Source: JALOOB01 sp040766655
GTDB lineage: Bacteria; Chloroflexota; Anaerolineae; CG2-30-64-16
DNA: 64,000 nucleotides
Direction of reading: 5' to 3'
Assembly: GCA_040766655.1 (NCBI GenBank)
Contig: JAXGQB010000007.1
Coordinates: 248,001-312,000 of the forward strand
Positions 25,188-34,479 of the stretch are shown here, one piece after another. Position 1 is the first letter of the stretch. Every line of letters begins with the position of its first letter. The position numbers were made by a program, and so were the translations under genes. The notes below the pieces were generated by a model, which worked only from the letters and a program-made list of their open reading frames with translations, made no database searches and was not told where the DNA came from.

Positions 25188-25919
25188 CTACGAGGGCTCG
25201 TCCTCGCCGCGCCTGATCCACTCAGCCGATCGCGCCAGGGCGTCCGAGGCCGCGCTCTGGGCCGCCAGCTGCTTGCTCGGACCTTCCCCCTCGCCGCAGA
25301 CGCGGTCGCCGATCGAAACCTCAACATGGAAGATCTTGGCGTGGTCCGGACCTTCCGCGCCGATCGTCCGGTAGCGCGGCGTGATCCCCAGCGCACCTTG
25401 CGCCGTCTCCTGCAGGCGGCTCTTCGGGTCCTTGTCCACCACCTCAGCCCTCGCCCCGTCGAGCTCCCGCTGCATCATCGGCAGGACCCACTCGCTGACC
25501 GCAGGCAGGTCCTGGTCGAGGTAATACGCGCCCACCAGTGCCTCGAACGCGGCGCACAGGGTGGCAGGCCGGCCGCGGCCGCCCGTCTCAACCTCGCCAT
25601 GGCCCATGAGCAGGGAAGACCCGAGATCCAGCTGCTGCGCCAGCCGTGAAAGCGTCTCCCGTCTGACCAGGGCAGCACGCAGCGCGGTCAGTTCGCCCTC
25701 CGGTGCGTAGGGAAACTGGTCGTACAGGTAGTCGGCCAGCATGAAATCCAGGACCGCATCGCCCAGATACTCCAGCCGTTCGTTGTCCTCCCAATCCATA
25801 TCGGCATGCTCGTTGAGATAGGAACGGTGCGTCAGCGCGGTTCGCAGGAGCGCACGATCCCTGAACGCCAGCCCATTCCGATCCGAGAAGGTATTGAGAG
25901 TCTCTTCCACATCTTGCAT
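25188..25919 (-). CDS. rnc: Ribonuclease III
   Basis: Double-strand-specific endoribonuclease for rRNA and mRNA processing. The RNase III signature NERLEYLGDAVLDFML (metal-binding Glu and Asp) lies near residue 45. The second catalytic Glu is in CAAFEALVGAYYLD. A double-stranded RNA-binding domain ends the protein (DPKSRLQETAQG ... GPSKQLAAQSAASDAL). ATG 25919 has GGAGG 6 nt upstream; the open frame continues far upstream to 26852 only because of the ftsY antisense frame. It diverges from ftsY with overlapping -35 elements. Confidence 0.95.
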   Translation of the reverse strand: MQDVEETLNTFSDRNGLAFRDRALLRTALTHRSYLNEHADMDWEDNERLEYLGDAVLDFMLADYLYDQFPYAPEGELTALRAALVRRETLSRLAQQLDLGSSLLMGHGEVETGGRGRPATLCAAFEALVGAYYLDQDLPAVSEWVLPMMQRELDGARAEVVDKDPKSRLQETAQGALGITPRYRTIGAEGPDHAKIFHVEVSIGDRVCGEGEGPSKQLAAQSAASDALARSAEWIRRGEDEPS

Positions 25920-25944
25920 CGACGACCTCCGTTGGCAGCGCGCG

Positions 25945-25973
25945 AGTATAGCACAGCATCGCGGCTTTGTCAT
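25945..25973 (-). promoter_or_regulatory. rnc promoter
   Basis: On the minus strand ATGACA (25973-25968), a 17-bp spacer and TATACT (25950-25945) are seen, with the TGTGC extension before the -10. Its -35 occupies the same bases as the ftsY -35 on the other strand. Confidence 0.65.
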
Positions 25974-25994
25974 TCTGCCCCATCCATGTATAAT
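25967..25994 (+). promoter_or_regulatory. ftsY-prfB-smc promoter
   Basis: TTGTCA (25967-25972), a 16-bp spacer and TATAAT (25989-25994) are seen. The predicted start is near 26001, and an intrinsic-terminator-like hairpin begins only about 16 nt later. Confidence 0.65.
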
Positions 25995-26016
25995 GAACGG
26001 CTGCTGATGATGCATG

Positions 26017-26043
26017 CCCCAGCCAGCCATGGCTGGGGTTTTT
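26017..26043 (+). terminator. Intrinsic terminator/attenuator in the ftsY leader
   Basis: The stem CCCCAGCC (26017-26024) pairs with GGCTGGGG (26031-26038) around a 6-nt loop and is followed by five T. It is promoter-proximal and lies 45 nt before the ftsY start. This looks like an attenuator whose read-through would control the ftsY-prfB-smc operon. Confidence 0.65.
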
Positions 26044-26087
26044 GTCGGGCCGACGACCCCGAACGGGGCGATCAAGGAGTTGCACGG

Positions 26088-27041
26088 ATGGTGTTTGGCC
26101 TCTTTCGAAAGACGCCAGAGCAGCAGGCAGAGGATCAGGCCAGGATCGAGAGCAGCCTGGCGAAGACGCGCCAGGGCTTCTTCGGCCGCGTCGGGACGCT
26201 CTTCCAGGCCAATGAACTCACGGATGACACCTGGGACGAGCTGGAGGAAATCCTGATCCAGGCCGATCTGGGCATCAACACCGCGCTTGGCGTGGTCCAA
26301 CGTCTCCGGGAGCGCGTCGAAAGCGAGCGGGTCAAACGCGCTGCAGACGTGAAGGCCCTTCTGAAAAGCGAACTTGTGGGCCTGCTGGCGCATCCTCCGG
26401 CGAGCACGGTGGATGAACCCCGGCTGCTGACGGTGGTCCTCATCGTCGGCGTGAACGGCTCTGGCAAGACCACCAGTATCGCCAAGCTGGCGCGGTACTA
26501 CAAGACGCGCGGCAAGAAGGTCGTGTTGGCCGCGGCGGACACATTCCGCGCGGCCGCCATCGACCAACTGAAGATTTGGGGCGAACGCACCGGCGTCGAG
26601 GTGATTGCCCAGGGACCGGGTGCGGATCCAGGCGCGGTGGTCTTCGATGCCATCCGGGCGAGCCAGGAGTCCCGCCTCGCCGATCTGCTCATCATCGACA
26701 CTGCCGGCCGCCTGCACACAAAGTACAACCTGATGAAGGAACTCGAGAAGGTCCGAGCGGTCTGCGCACGACAGGTGCACGAGGCGCCGCATGAGACGCT
26801 CCTCGTGCTCGACGCCACCACCGGGCAGAACGCCATCAGCCAGGCCAAGCACTTCAAGGAAGCCGTCAACATCACCGGCATCATCCTGACCAAGCTGGAC
26901 GGCACCGCAAAGGGCGGCATCGTCTTTGCCATCCAGGAGGAACTCGGCATCCCGGTTCGCTTCGTCGGTACGGGCGAGGCTGCGGATGATTTCGCCGAGT
27001 TCGATCCACAGGCATTCGTACAGGGCATCTTAGGCAACTAG
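26088..27041 (+). CDS. ftsY: Signal recognition particle receptor FtsY
   Basis: SRP-receptor GTPase that docks ribosome-SRP complexes at the membrane. The 317 residues comprise a short charged N-terminus (FGLFRKTPEQQAEDQ) and the NG domain: GVNGSGKTTSIAKLA (P-loop), DTFRAAAIDQL (I-box), LLIIDTAGRLHT, LTKLDGTAKGG and a C-terminal GEAADDFAEFDPQAFV helix. The long acidic A domain of E. coli FtsY is absent, as in many bacteria. ATG 26088 has AAGGAG 9 nt upstream. It is the first gene of ftsY-prfB-smc-EamA. Confidence 0.97.
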   Translation: MVFGLFRKTPEQQAEDQARIESSLAKTRQGFFGRVGTLFQANELTDDTWDELEEILIQADLGINTALGVVQRLRERVESERVKRAADVKALLKSELVGLLAHPPASTVDEPRLLTVVLIVGVNGSGKTTSIAKLARYYKTRGKKVVLAAADTFRAAAIDQLKIWGERTGVEVIAQGPGADPGAVVFDAIRASQESRLADLLIIDTAGRLHTKYNLMKELEKVRAVCARQVHEAPHETLLVLDATTGQNAISQAKHFKEAVNITGIILTKLDGTAKGGIVFAIQEELGIPVRFVGTGEAADDFAEFDPQAFVQGILGN

Positions 27042-27062
27042 ACCGGACAGGAAGTGAGCCAA

Positions 27063-28173
27063 ATGGAAGAGATACGCAGTCAAATTCAGTCGCTGGCAGG
27101 CCAGATCGACGGCATGCGGAGGCGTCTTTGACTTAGCGGACAAATCCGCTGAGATCAAACGGCTGGAGGAAGCATCCGCCAGCTCAGACATCTGGAACGA
27201 CCCCAGCCGCGCGAAGGCCGTCATGCGCGATCTGTTTGCGCTGCGCGAACAAGTCGCCACCTGGGACGGATTGAGTCGGGACGTCGAGGATGCGCTCGCG
27301 CTCCTGGACCTCGCGGAGGAGGCAGGGGACGATGAAACAGCCGCCGAGGCCGGTGAGCAGGCCGCCACTCTGCAGAAGCGTTACGAATCCCTCGAGTTCC
27401 AGCTGGCCATGAGCGGCCCTTACGACCGCAACGGCGCCATCCTCTCCATTCATGCCGGCGCGGGCGGCACCGAGGCCCAGGACTGGGCAGCCATGCTGTT
27501 GCGCATGTATCTGAGGTGGGCCGAGCGCCGCGGGTTCGACGCGGAGATCACCGACCAGCTCGAGGGCGAAGAGGCCGGCATCAAGACCGTCACGGTCGAG
27601 ATCGATGGATCGTACGTGTACGGCCATCTGAAGGCCGAGCGCGGCGTGCATCGCCTCGTGCGAATCAGTCCGTTCGACTCGTCCGCCCGCCGGCACACGT
27701 CGTTCGCGCTGATCGAGGTGATGCCCATCTTCGACGAGGATCCGGACATCGAGATCCGGCCCGACGACGTGAAGATGGACGTGTACCGCTCCGGCGGCGC
27801 AGGCGGCCAGCACATGCAGAAGAACTCGACGGCCGTACGCCTGACGCACACCCCGACCGGCATCGTGGTCACGTGCCAGAACGAGCGCAGCCAGCTGCAG
27901 AACCGGGAATCCGCGATGCGCGTGCTGCGCGGCAAGCTCTTCGATATGGAGCTCCAGAAGAGGGAAGAAGAGGCGGCGCGGCTGCGCGGCAAGCACGTGG
28001 AGGCCGGCTGGGGCAACCAGATTCGATCGTACGTGCTCCAACCCTACCAGATGGTGAAAGACCTGCGGACCGAGTACGAGGTGGGCAATCCTGCCACAGT
28101 GCTCGACGGCGAGATCGATGGATTCATCGAGGCCTGGCTCAAGGACGAGGTCGGCTCTGACCTGAACGGATGA
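27063..28173 (+). CDS. prfB: Peptide chain release factor 2, with programmed +1 frameshift
   Basis: RF2 releases peptides at UGA and UAA. The 5' portion reads MEEIRSQIQSLAG from ATG 27063 to CTT 27126-27128, where an in-frame TGA (27129-27131) followed by C blocks it. Skipping T 27129 continues into LADKSAEIKRLEEA and the full protein. A GGAGG sits 3 nt before the CTT-TGA-C slip site, exactly the autoregulatory arrangement known for prfB. The core includes the SPF tripeptide (ISPFDSSARR) and the catalytic GGQ in GGAGGQHMQKN. At about 370 residues the length is normal. Confidence 0.96.
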
Positions 28174-28200
28174 TGGATTGACTGAGGACAATCACCGCCG

Positions 28201-31200
28201 GTGCAATACCTTAAGCAACTGACCCTCCAGGGCTACAAGACCTTCGCCTCACGCACGGAGTTTCACTTCGATGCGGGCATCACCGCGATCGTGGGACCGA
28301 ACGGCAGCGGCAAGTCCAACGTTGCCGACGCGCTGCGCTGGGTGCTGGGCGAGCAGAGCTTCTCCTCACTGCGCGGCAAGCGGACCGAGGACATGATCTT
28401 CTCAGGCTCCGAGCAGCGCGCGCGCATGGGCATGGCACAGGTGACCCTCGTGCTCGACAACTCGTCGGGCTGGCTGCCGGTGGACTTTGCCGAGGTGGAG
28501 ATCGCGCGGCGTGCATTCCGGTCGGGCGAGAACGAATACTACCTCAACGGCAACCGCGTGCGCCTGCGCGACATTGCTGAACTGCTGGGAGGTTCCGGCC
28601 TCGGAGAGCGAACGTACAGCGTGATCGGCCAGGGTCTCGTCGACCAGGCCCTCTCCCAGCGCCCCGAGGAACGGCGCAGGCTCTTCGAAGAGGCCGCGGG
28701 CATCACGGTCCACCAGGCCAAGCGCGAGCAGGCCAGCCAGAAGCTGGCCGATGCCTCGAACAACCTCACCCGGGCACGGGACATCATCAGCGAGCTAACA
28801 CCGCGGCTGCGATATCTCAAGGGGCAGGCCAGACGCGCCCAGGAGTACCAACAGCTCAAACGTGACCTCGAGGCACAGCTCCAGACCTGGTACGGGTACC
28901 GCTGGCGACAGGCGCTGGTGACCCTGGCGGGCGCCAAGGCGCGCGCCGGGGATGCCCTTGCCGCGGCGGAAGAGGAGAGCATCGAGCTGAACGACCTGCT
29001 GGAGCAGGCAGCCGCGCGACGCGAGGAGCGCGGCCGGCTCAGGGATCGCCTGGGCGAGTGGCACCGCGCGTCCAGCGGGCTCCACCGCGAGGCAGAGGCG
29101 ATCCAGCGCGAGCTTGCCGTGCGCAACGAGCAGGTGCGCCTGTGGCGCGAGCAGTCCAACGAGATCGGCCGGGATCTGACGTATCTGCGCGCTGCCCTGG
29201 AAGACGGTGCGCAGCGGCAGTCCGACGCAGCAGAAGAGCTGGCCGAGGCCCGGCGCGAGCATGCCGGCCATGCGGATCGTGTCAGGGAAGCACAGCGTGA
29301 GCTCGAGGCGCGGGAACGCGCACGCCAGGGCCAGGCCCGGCAGGTGGCCCAGCTGGAGGAGATGGCGCTGGCGCTCAGGTCGGACATCGCGGAGCGGCGC
29401 TCCCGCCTGGCCCAGGTGGCGGACCGTCGTGCGGAACTGGCGCGCGGCGAAGCAGAACAGTCGGCGGCAGCCACCGCCGCATCGTCACAGCTCACAGGCC
29501 AGAAATCCGAACTGGCCGCCCTGGCCGCGAAGGCGGAAGAGATCGCGGCCGTCCTGGCGACCCTGGTGCGCGAACGGCAATCGGCCAATGCCGAGCTGAC
29601 CGCCGCGCAAGAACAGGAGCGCCAGGCCCAGGAACGTCTCAACGTGGCGCAGCGCAATGTGGCCCGGCTTCAGGATCAGCACGACATGCTCGAGCGCCTG
29701 CGGGACGAGGGCGCGGGGTTCAGCAGCGGCGTGCGCGCCGTGATGGCCGCTGCACGCCCGACCCCCTCGCGCGGCGAACCCGCGGGCCGCGGCAAGCCCG
29801 CCCAGGGTGGCGCATCTCAAGTGGCCGCCGGTTTGAAGGGAGTCCTCGGCACGCTCGGCGACCTGATCCAGGCGCCTCCCGAGCTGGATCGCGCGCTCGA
29901 AGCAGCGCTCGGCGGCCGCGTTCAGGATGTCGTGGTGGAGAAGTGGGAGGACGCTGAGAACGCCGTCCAGTATCTCAAGCGCCAAAGCGCGGGCCGCGCC
30001 ACCTTCCTGCCCCTCGACACCCTTCGACCGGGCCGCGCTCAGGACGTGCCGAAGGGGGACGGCATCATCGGTCTCGCCAGCGAGCTGGTTCGCTTCGATC
30101 CCGCCATCCGCCCCGCAGTCGAGCTGGCACTGAACCGGACGCTGGTGGTGGAGGATCTGCCGACCGCGCGCCGCTGGGTCGGCCGGGCAGGCGGCGCGAC
30201 GCTGGTGACGATCGACGGCGACATCGTGCGTCCCTCGGGCAGCGTCACCGGTGGAAGCGACCAGCAGCGCCGGGATGGCGGGCTCCTCGCCCGCGCGCGG
30301 CAGCTGCGCGAGTTGCCCGCACAGATCGCTGAAGCCACGGCTGCAGCGACCCGGCTGGGAGAAGAGGTCGCAGAGGCGCGCAAGGCCCAACGCCAGGGGC
30401 GAGATACGCTCGACGCGTTGCGCAGGCGTCAGGAGGAGCTCTCCGGTCGCTCGGCAGACCTCAATGCTCAGATTTCCAAGGTGCAGCTCGCGGTGGAACG
30501 CGCGCAGCAGACCATCGCCTGGCACCAGGAACGCCGCAACAGCCTGGAACGCGAACGCGACGAGCTCGATCGCCGCGAGGGGGAGTTCCGGGAATCACTG
30601 GCCCAGCTGACCGCCAAACAGGGAGAACGCGAGACTGCGGCCGAAGAGGCACGTCGTCGCCTCAACGAGCTGGCGCTCGACGACGCGCTCGGCGAACTCG
30701 CTCGCATCAAGGCCGAGGCTGCTGTCAGCGCGGGCCAGTTGCGCAGCCTGGAGACGCGCGTGCGCGAGCTGACGCAGTCGCAGGCCAACCGCGAGGGCGA
30801 GATCAGCCAACGAACCGCTCGCCAGGCCGCGCTCGCGGAGCAGATCGCCGAGGCGAACCGCGTCATCGAAGAGCAGACGGCCGCGGGCCAGGAGCTGGCG
30901 GGCCGGCTCGCTGCCTTGGCAGGGCAGATCGAACCAGCCGAAGCGCGATTGGCTGCGCTTGAAACAGAGACCCGCGCCGCAGAGGCCCGGGAGCGCCAGC
31001 TTCGCGAGGAGCACCGCGTGGCGCAGGCGCGGCAGAACCAGGCCGACCTGACCGTCCAGCGCGCATACGACGAGTTGACCCATCTGCGCGCCGACATCGA
31101 GAAAGACCTGGGCCTGGTCGAGTTGGTCCAGTCCTACGATGAGGACGGAGAGGGCGAAAGCGAGTCCATTGTCCCGGAGGAGCTCCTGGACACCCAGCGG

Positions 31201-31932
31201 CCGCTGCCGCTCAACGGCATGGTCACGCGACTGCCTCTCGTTGCCCAGTTGCCCGAGGGACTGGATGCTGACGTGCGCCATCTCCGCGGGCAGATGGCTC
31301 GCCTGGGACCGGTGAATCTCGACGCACTGACGGAGTATCAGGAGGTCGAGACGCGATACAACTTCCTCACGGAACAGAGCGCGGACCTCGAACGAGCGGT
31401 CGCTTCCCTGCAGGAAGTGATCGCCGAGCTCGAGCGGCTGATGGAGCGCGAATTCGTCTCCACATTCAAGGCCGTCGCAGCGAGGTTCAAGGAAGAATTC
31501 GCGAACCTCTTCGGGGGCGGCTCTGCCAAGCTGGTCATGGTCGATCCCGACAACCCTTCCAGCACCGGCATCGAGATCAGCGCTCGACCGCCCGGCAAGC
31601 GCGAACAGGGCCTGGCGCTGCTCTCGGGCGGCGAACGCGCGCTGACGGCCGCGGCCCTCATCTTCAGCATCCTCAAGACACGGCCCACGCCGTTCTGCGT
31701 CCTGGACGAAGTGGATGCAGCCCTGGACGAAGCCAATGTCGGGCGATTCCGCGATGCGATCCGGTCCCTCGGCAGCGAGACGCAGTTCATCCTGGTGACT
31801 CATAACCGCGGCACGATCGAGGCCGCGGATACGATCTACGGCATCTCGATGGGTGCGGATCATACGTCCACCACCCTGTCGCTCAAGCTCGACGGCAAGG
31901 AACTCGTCCCCGCCACCGCAGTTGAGGCATGA
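28201..31932 (+). CDS. smc: Chromosome segregation protein SMC
   Basis: A 1243-residue condensin ATPase. The N-terminal head has Walker A GPNGSGKSN at residues 32-40 and the QGLVDQALS region. Two long coiled coils (about 170-510 and 690-1060) flank a hinge near 540-680 (GVLGTLGDLIQAPPELDRALEAALG and GGSDQQRRDGG). The C-terminal head has signature LLSGGERAL and Walker B FCVLDEVDAALDEANV. The start is GTG 28201. The stop overlaps the next ATG by 4 nt. ScpA and ScpB genes are not in the window. Confidence 0.97.
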   Translation: MQYLKQLTLQGYKTFASRTEFHFDAGITAIVGPNGSGKSNVADALRWVLGEQSFSSLRGKRTEDMIFSGSEQRARMGMAQVTLVLDNSSGWLPVDFAEVEIARRAFRSGENEYYLNGNRVRLRDIAELLGGSGLGERTYSVIGQGLVDQALSQRPEERRRLFEEAAGITVHQAKREQASQKLADASNNLTRARDIISELTPRLRYLKGQARRAQEYQQLKRDLEAQLQTWYGYRWRQALVTLAGAKARAGDALAAAEEESIELNDLLEQAAARREERGRLRDRLGEWHRASSGLHREAEAIQRELAVRNEQVRLWREQSNEIGRDLTYLRAALEDGAQRQSDAAEELAEARREHAGHADRVREAQRELEARERARQGQARQVAQLEEMALALRSDIAERRSRLAQVADRRAELARGEAEQSAAATAASSQLTGQKSELAALAAKAEEIAAVLATLVRERQSANAELTAAQEQERQAQERLNVAQRNVARLQDQHDMLERLRDEGAGFSSGVRAVMAAARPTPSRGEPAGRGKPAQGGASQVAAGLKGVLGTLGDLIQAPPELDRALEAALGGRVQDVVVEKWEDAENAVQYLKRQSAGRATFLPLDTLRPGRAQDVPKGDGIIGLASELVRFDPAIRPAVELALNRTLVVEDLPTARRWVGRAGGATLVTIDGDIVRPSGSVTGGSDQQRRDGGLLARARQLRELPAQIAEATAAATRLGEEVAEARKAQRQGRDTLDALRRRQEELSGRSADLNAQISKVQLAVERAQQTIAWHQERRNSLERERDELDRREGEFRESLAQLTAKQGERETAAEEARRRLNELALDDALGELARIKAEAAVSAGQLRSLETRVRELTQSQANREGEISQRTARQAALAEQIAEANRVIEEQTAAGQELAGRLAALAGQIEPAEARLAALETETRAAEARERQLREEHRVAQARQNQADLTVQRAYDELTHLRADIEKDLGLVELVQSYDEDGEGESESIVPEELLDTQRPLPLNGMVTRLPLVAQLPEGLDADVRHLRGQMARLGPVNLDALTEYQEVETRYNFLTEQSADLERAVASLQEVIAELERLMEREFVSTFKAVAARFKEEFANLFGGGSAKLVMVDPDNPSSTGIEISARPPGKREQGLALLSGGERALTAAALIFSILKTRPTPFCVLDEVDAALDEANVGRFRDAIRSLGSETQFILVTHNRGTIEAADTIYGISMGADHTSTTLSLKLDGKELVPATAVEA

Positions 31933-32864
31933 AGACGGTGCTCGAGCCGGCGAGTGGCCGGCATGCCCGCTCGCGGCCGCTGGGCATCTATCTCATGGCG
32001 GCGGGCACGGTCACGCTGTGGGGCGCCAGCTTTCCCCTGACCAAGGCGGCGCTCGGAGAGGCGGGTCCGACCGCCATCGCCTTTCTGAGGTGGACCGTCT
32101 CCGCGCTCGTCCTTCTCGCCTGGCTCGGCCTGGCGAGGCGTCGCGGGAAGAGCGAGACCGTCTCCGATGTCATCGCCCTGATCCGCTCGCGATGGCGAAC
32201 GCTGTGGTGGGTGTCGCTCACCGGCATCACCCTCTTCTACTTCCTCGAAAACGTCGCGCTGCGCTACACGACGGCCACCAATGCCTCGATCCTGACGAAC
32301 CTGACACCCGTCTTCATGGTGCTGATTGCTGCCGGGTTGCTCCGGGAGAAGCTCAGCCGGTCCGAATGGCTGGCGATGCTGGCCGCGTTCGTCGGATCGG
32401 CGCTGGTGAGCCAGGGCGCAGGGCACCTGACGCTGACTGGCACCGGACTCATCGGCGACGTCCTGATGATCGTCGCCAGTTTCCTGGGCGCGGTGTACAG
32501 CATCGGGGGCAAGGGCCTGTCCGAACGTTACCCGGCGACGGTGGTCATCACCGCGGTATCGGCGCTCGGTGCGCTCATGCTGTTGCCCCTGGCGCTCCTC
32601 GAAGGACTGAACCTGGCACTTTCCCTGCGCACCTGGCTATTCATCATCGTGCTGGGCGTCGGTTCGGGCGCCATCGCCAATCTGTGGTGGCTGAGCCTGC
32701 TGGCCCGGACCCCCGCGTCGCGCGCGGCCCTGATCCTGTTCCTCATCCCGCTGATCTCCGCGGCGCTCTCGGTGACCCTGCTCAGCGAGCCGGTCACCCC
32801 GCTGCTGGTGGCCGGCTCCGCCCTGGTGCTCACGGGGGTGGTCGCGGTGCAGCGGCGAACCTAA
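31929..32864 (+). CDS. EamA/DMT-family transporter
   Basis: A 311-residue inner-membrane protein with about ten helices arranged as two EamA repeats (first AAGTVTLWGASFPLTKAAL..., second around residue 165, GDVLMIVASFLGAVYSIGGK...). Drug/metabolite exporters of this type move amino acids or other small solutes; the substrate is unknown. A TATNASILTNLTPVFMVLIA motif is typical. Its ATG overlaps the smc stop (ATGA), so it is translationally coupled, probably without functional connection. Confidence 0.88.
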   Translation: MKTVLEPASGRHARSRPLGIYLMAAGTVTLWGASFPLTKAALGEAGPTAIAFLRWTVSALVLLAWLGLARRRGKSETVSDVIALIRSRWRTLWWVSLTGITLFYFLENVALRYTTATNASILTNLTPVFMVLIAAGLLREKLSRSEWLAMLAAFVGSALVSQGAGHLTLTGTGLIGDVLMIVASFLGAVYSIGGKGLSERYPATVVITAVSALGALMLLPLALLEGLNLALSLRTWLFIIVLGVGSGAIANLWWLSLLARTPASRAALILFLIPLISAALSVTLLSEPVTPLLVAGSALVLTGVVAVQRRT

Positions 32865-32941
32865 CCGTTGTGCAGGTTACTGCCGGTTGAGGCGGTTTCA
32901 CTTACACTGGTCAGATGACGTCCCGAGTGAAGGCTTGATAC

Positions 32942-33340
32942 ATGACTGAAATGCAGAATCCCGAAGAGATCTGGGCCGCGGCGCTCGGCGAGGCGCCCGC
33001 CCGCCACGAAGACAGGCCGCCCGTCTTTCTGCGCGTGGAGGCGTGGCCCTACCCCGACCTGCGCCGTATCTGGGTGCGCGCGGAGATGAGCCCGTTCGCC
33101 GCGCATCCCAACCTGGAGCTCAAGATCATGGACGAGTCCGGCCAGGTGGTCAGCTCGATGTTCATGGTGGAGGTGCGCGACACCTATCAGTCAGTGACCC
33201 TGCACCTGAGACAAGAGCCCGAGGCCGGGAAGACGTATCACCTGGGGCTGGAGCTGACGCGCGACGAGGCACTCCTCGACACGCACACGCTGCCCTTCGT
33301 GCTGGCGTTCCGCGATCCAAACTCGCTTACGGGCGTATGA
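32942..33340 (+). CDS. Conserved hypothetical protein, Ig-like
   Basis: A 132-residue soluble protein, mostly beta-strand in appearance (VFLRVEAWPYPDLRRIWVRAEM, NLELKIMDESGQVVSSMFMVEVRD, SVTLHLRQEPEAGKTYHLGLELT). The pattern suggests a small immunoglobulin-like or C2-like sandwich. There is no signal peptide. No family name can be given. It stands alone between smc-EamA and the convergent L,D-transpeptidase gene, which it overlaps by 14 nt at the 3' end. Confidence 0.6.
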   Translation: MTEMQNPEEIWAAALGEAPARHEDRPPVFLRVEAWPYPDLRRIWVRAEMSPFAAHPNLELKIMDESGQVVSSMFMVEVRDTYQSVTLHLRQEPEAGKTYHLGLELTRDEALLDTHTLPFVLAFRDPNSLTGV

Positions 33341-34409
33341 CCACGGGCATCCCGATGTACGCCGCATCGTAAAGCGTCTTCGCATTTACGTTGTCCAGCA
33401 TGATGCAGCCGTAGGTGATGGGGATGCCGACGTTGCCGCTCCAGATCTGTACGCCGGTCTTGGCGTCCCATGGCAGGCCATGGATGCCGTTCTCGCTCGC
33501 GCCCGCCCAGTAGATGCCCAGCCAGAACGGCATCCAGATATTCCAGGTGGATCCGTACGCCTTGGCCATCTTGGATTGAATCTTGTAGGTGCCGGGCACA
33601 GTCGCTGCGCCGCGCCGCCCCGTCGAACAGACCCAACGCGCGATCACTGTTTCGCCGCTGTAAAGCCAGCAGCGCTGCTGAGAGATGCTCGCGACGAACT
33701 TCGTCACCTTGCCAGTGATGGCCGTGCCGGTCGATCCCGCGGTGCCGGACTTGCCCGGGATGATCAACCGCATGCCGACCCGGATCAGGTTCGGGCTTCC
33801 CAGGCCATTTGTTGCCACCAGCGCATCGACCGACACGCCGTAGCGCCGTGCGATGATCGACAGCGTCTCCCCAGCCTGGACGACATGGATGGTCGGACCA
33901 GCCGCGGCCGGCTTGGGTGTCGGCGCGGGTTGCGGCGCAGTGCCGGTGGCGCCGGCCGCCGGAATGGTCAGCTTCTGTCCCACCCATAGGATATTCGGAT
34001 TGACCAGCCGGTTGGCCTGCTGGATCGCGGCGATGCTGACGCCGTGCACTTTCGCGATGGTGGCAAGGGTGTCGCCCAGCTTAACGGTGTACGTGGTGGG
34101 GCGGGAAGCGGTGCTGCTGCCCGTCGATGTCCCTGGGGCGCCCGTCGTCCCGCTCGTCGGAATGATAAGCTGCTGGCCCGGGAAGATGGTGTCGGCGTTC
34201 GCCAGGTTATTGGCCCGCACGATCGCGCTGGCCGTCACACCGTAGCGCGCAGCGATATCGACAAGACGGTCGCCCGATTTGACGACATACGTGATGCTAT
34301 CGCTCGCCGGTGCAGACTGCGCCATGGCAGGCTGCCCACCGATGACGATCACGCAGAGCAGGAACAGCACCAGGGCCGTCCGGCCGCTCGGTATCGTTAG
34401 TCCGATCAT
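33327..34409 (-). CDS. LysM-domain L,D-transpeptidase (YkuD) with Tyr in place of His at the active site
   Basis: Secreted cell-wall enzyme of 360 residues. A signal peptide ends near residue 30 (PAMAQS). Three LysM peptidoglycan-binding domains follow (TYVVKSGDRLVDIAARYGV, TYTVKLGDTLATIAKVHGV, IHVVQAGETLSIIARRYGV), separated by Thr/Ser/Pro linkers. The C-terminal YkuD catalytic domain starts at about 235, with the family His in GIHGLPW and the nucleophile in IPITYGCIML. The usual S-H-G-C is T-Y-G-C here; Cys and Gly are kept. Such enzymes form 3-3 crosslinks. A strong promoter lies upstream. Confidence 0.9.
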   Translation of the reverse strand: MIGLTIPSGRTALVLFLLCVIVIGGQPAMAQSAPASDSITYVVKSGDRLVDIAARYGVTASAIVRANNLANADTIFPGQQLIIPTSGTTGAPGTSTGSSTASRPTTYTVKLGDTLATIAKVHGVSIAAIQQANRLVNPNILWVGQKLTIPAAGATGTAPQPAPTPKPAAAGPTIHVVQAGETLSIIARRYGVSVDALVATNGLGSPNLIRVGMRLIIPGKSGTAGSTGTAITGKVTKFVASISQQRCWLYSGETVIARWVCSTGRRGAATVPGTYKIQSKMAKAYGSTWNIWMPFWLGIYWAGASENGIHGLPWDAKTGVQIWSGNVGIPITYGCIMLDNVNAKTLYDAAYIGMPVVIRP

Positions 34410-34450
34410 GTCACCCTCTCCCAGCTACGGTCGATGGTTGGATGAATCGT

Positions 34451-34479
34451 AGGATACCCGATGTTCCCCGCGCTGTCAA
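34451..34479 (-). promoter_or_regulatory. Promoter of the LysM L,D-transpeptidase gene
   Basis: On the minus strand TTGACA (34479-34474), a 17-bp spacer and TATCCT (34456-34451) are seen, about 41 nt before the ATG. Confidence 0.65.

Noticed and set aside
25920..26852. N-terminal extension of RNase III to 26852
   Set aside because: The upstream open frame is antisense to ftsY; ATG 25919 has a GGAGG site and starts exactly at the normal RNase III N-terminus.
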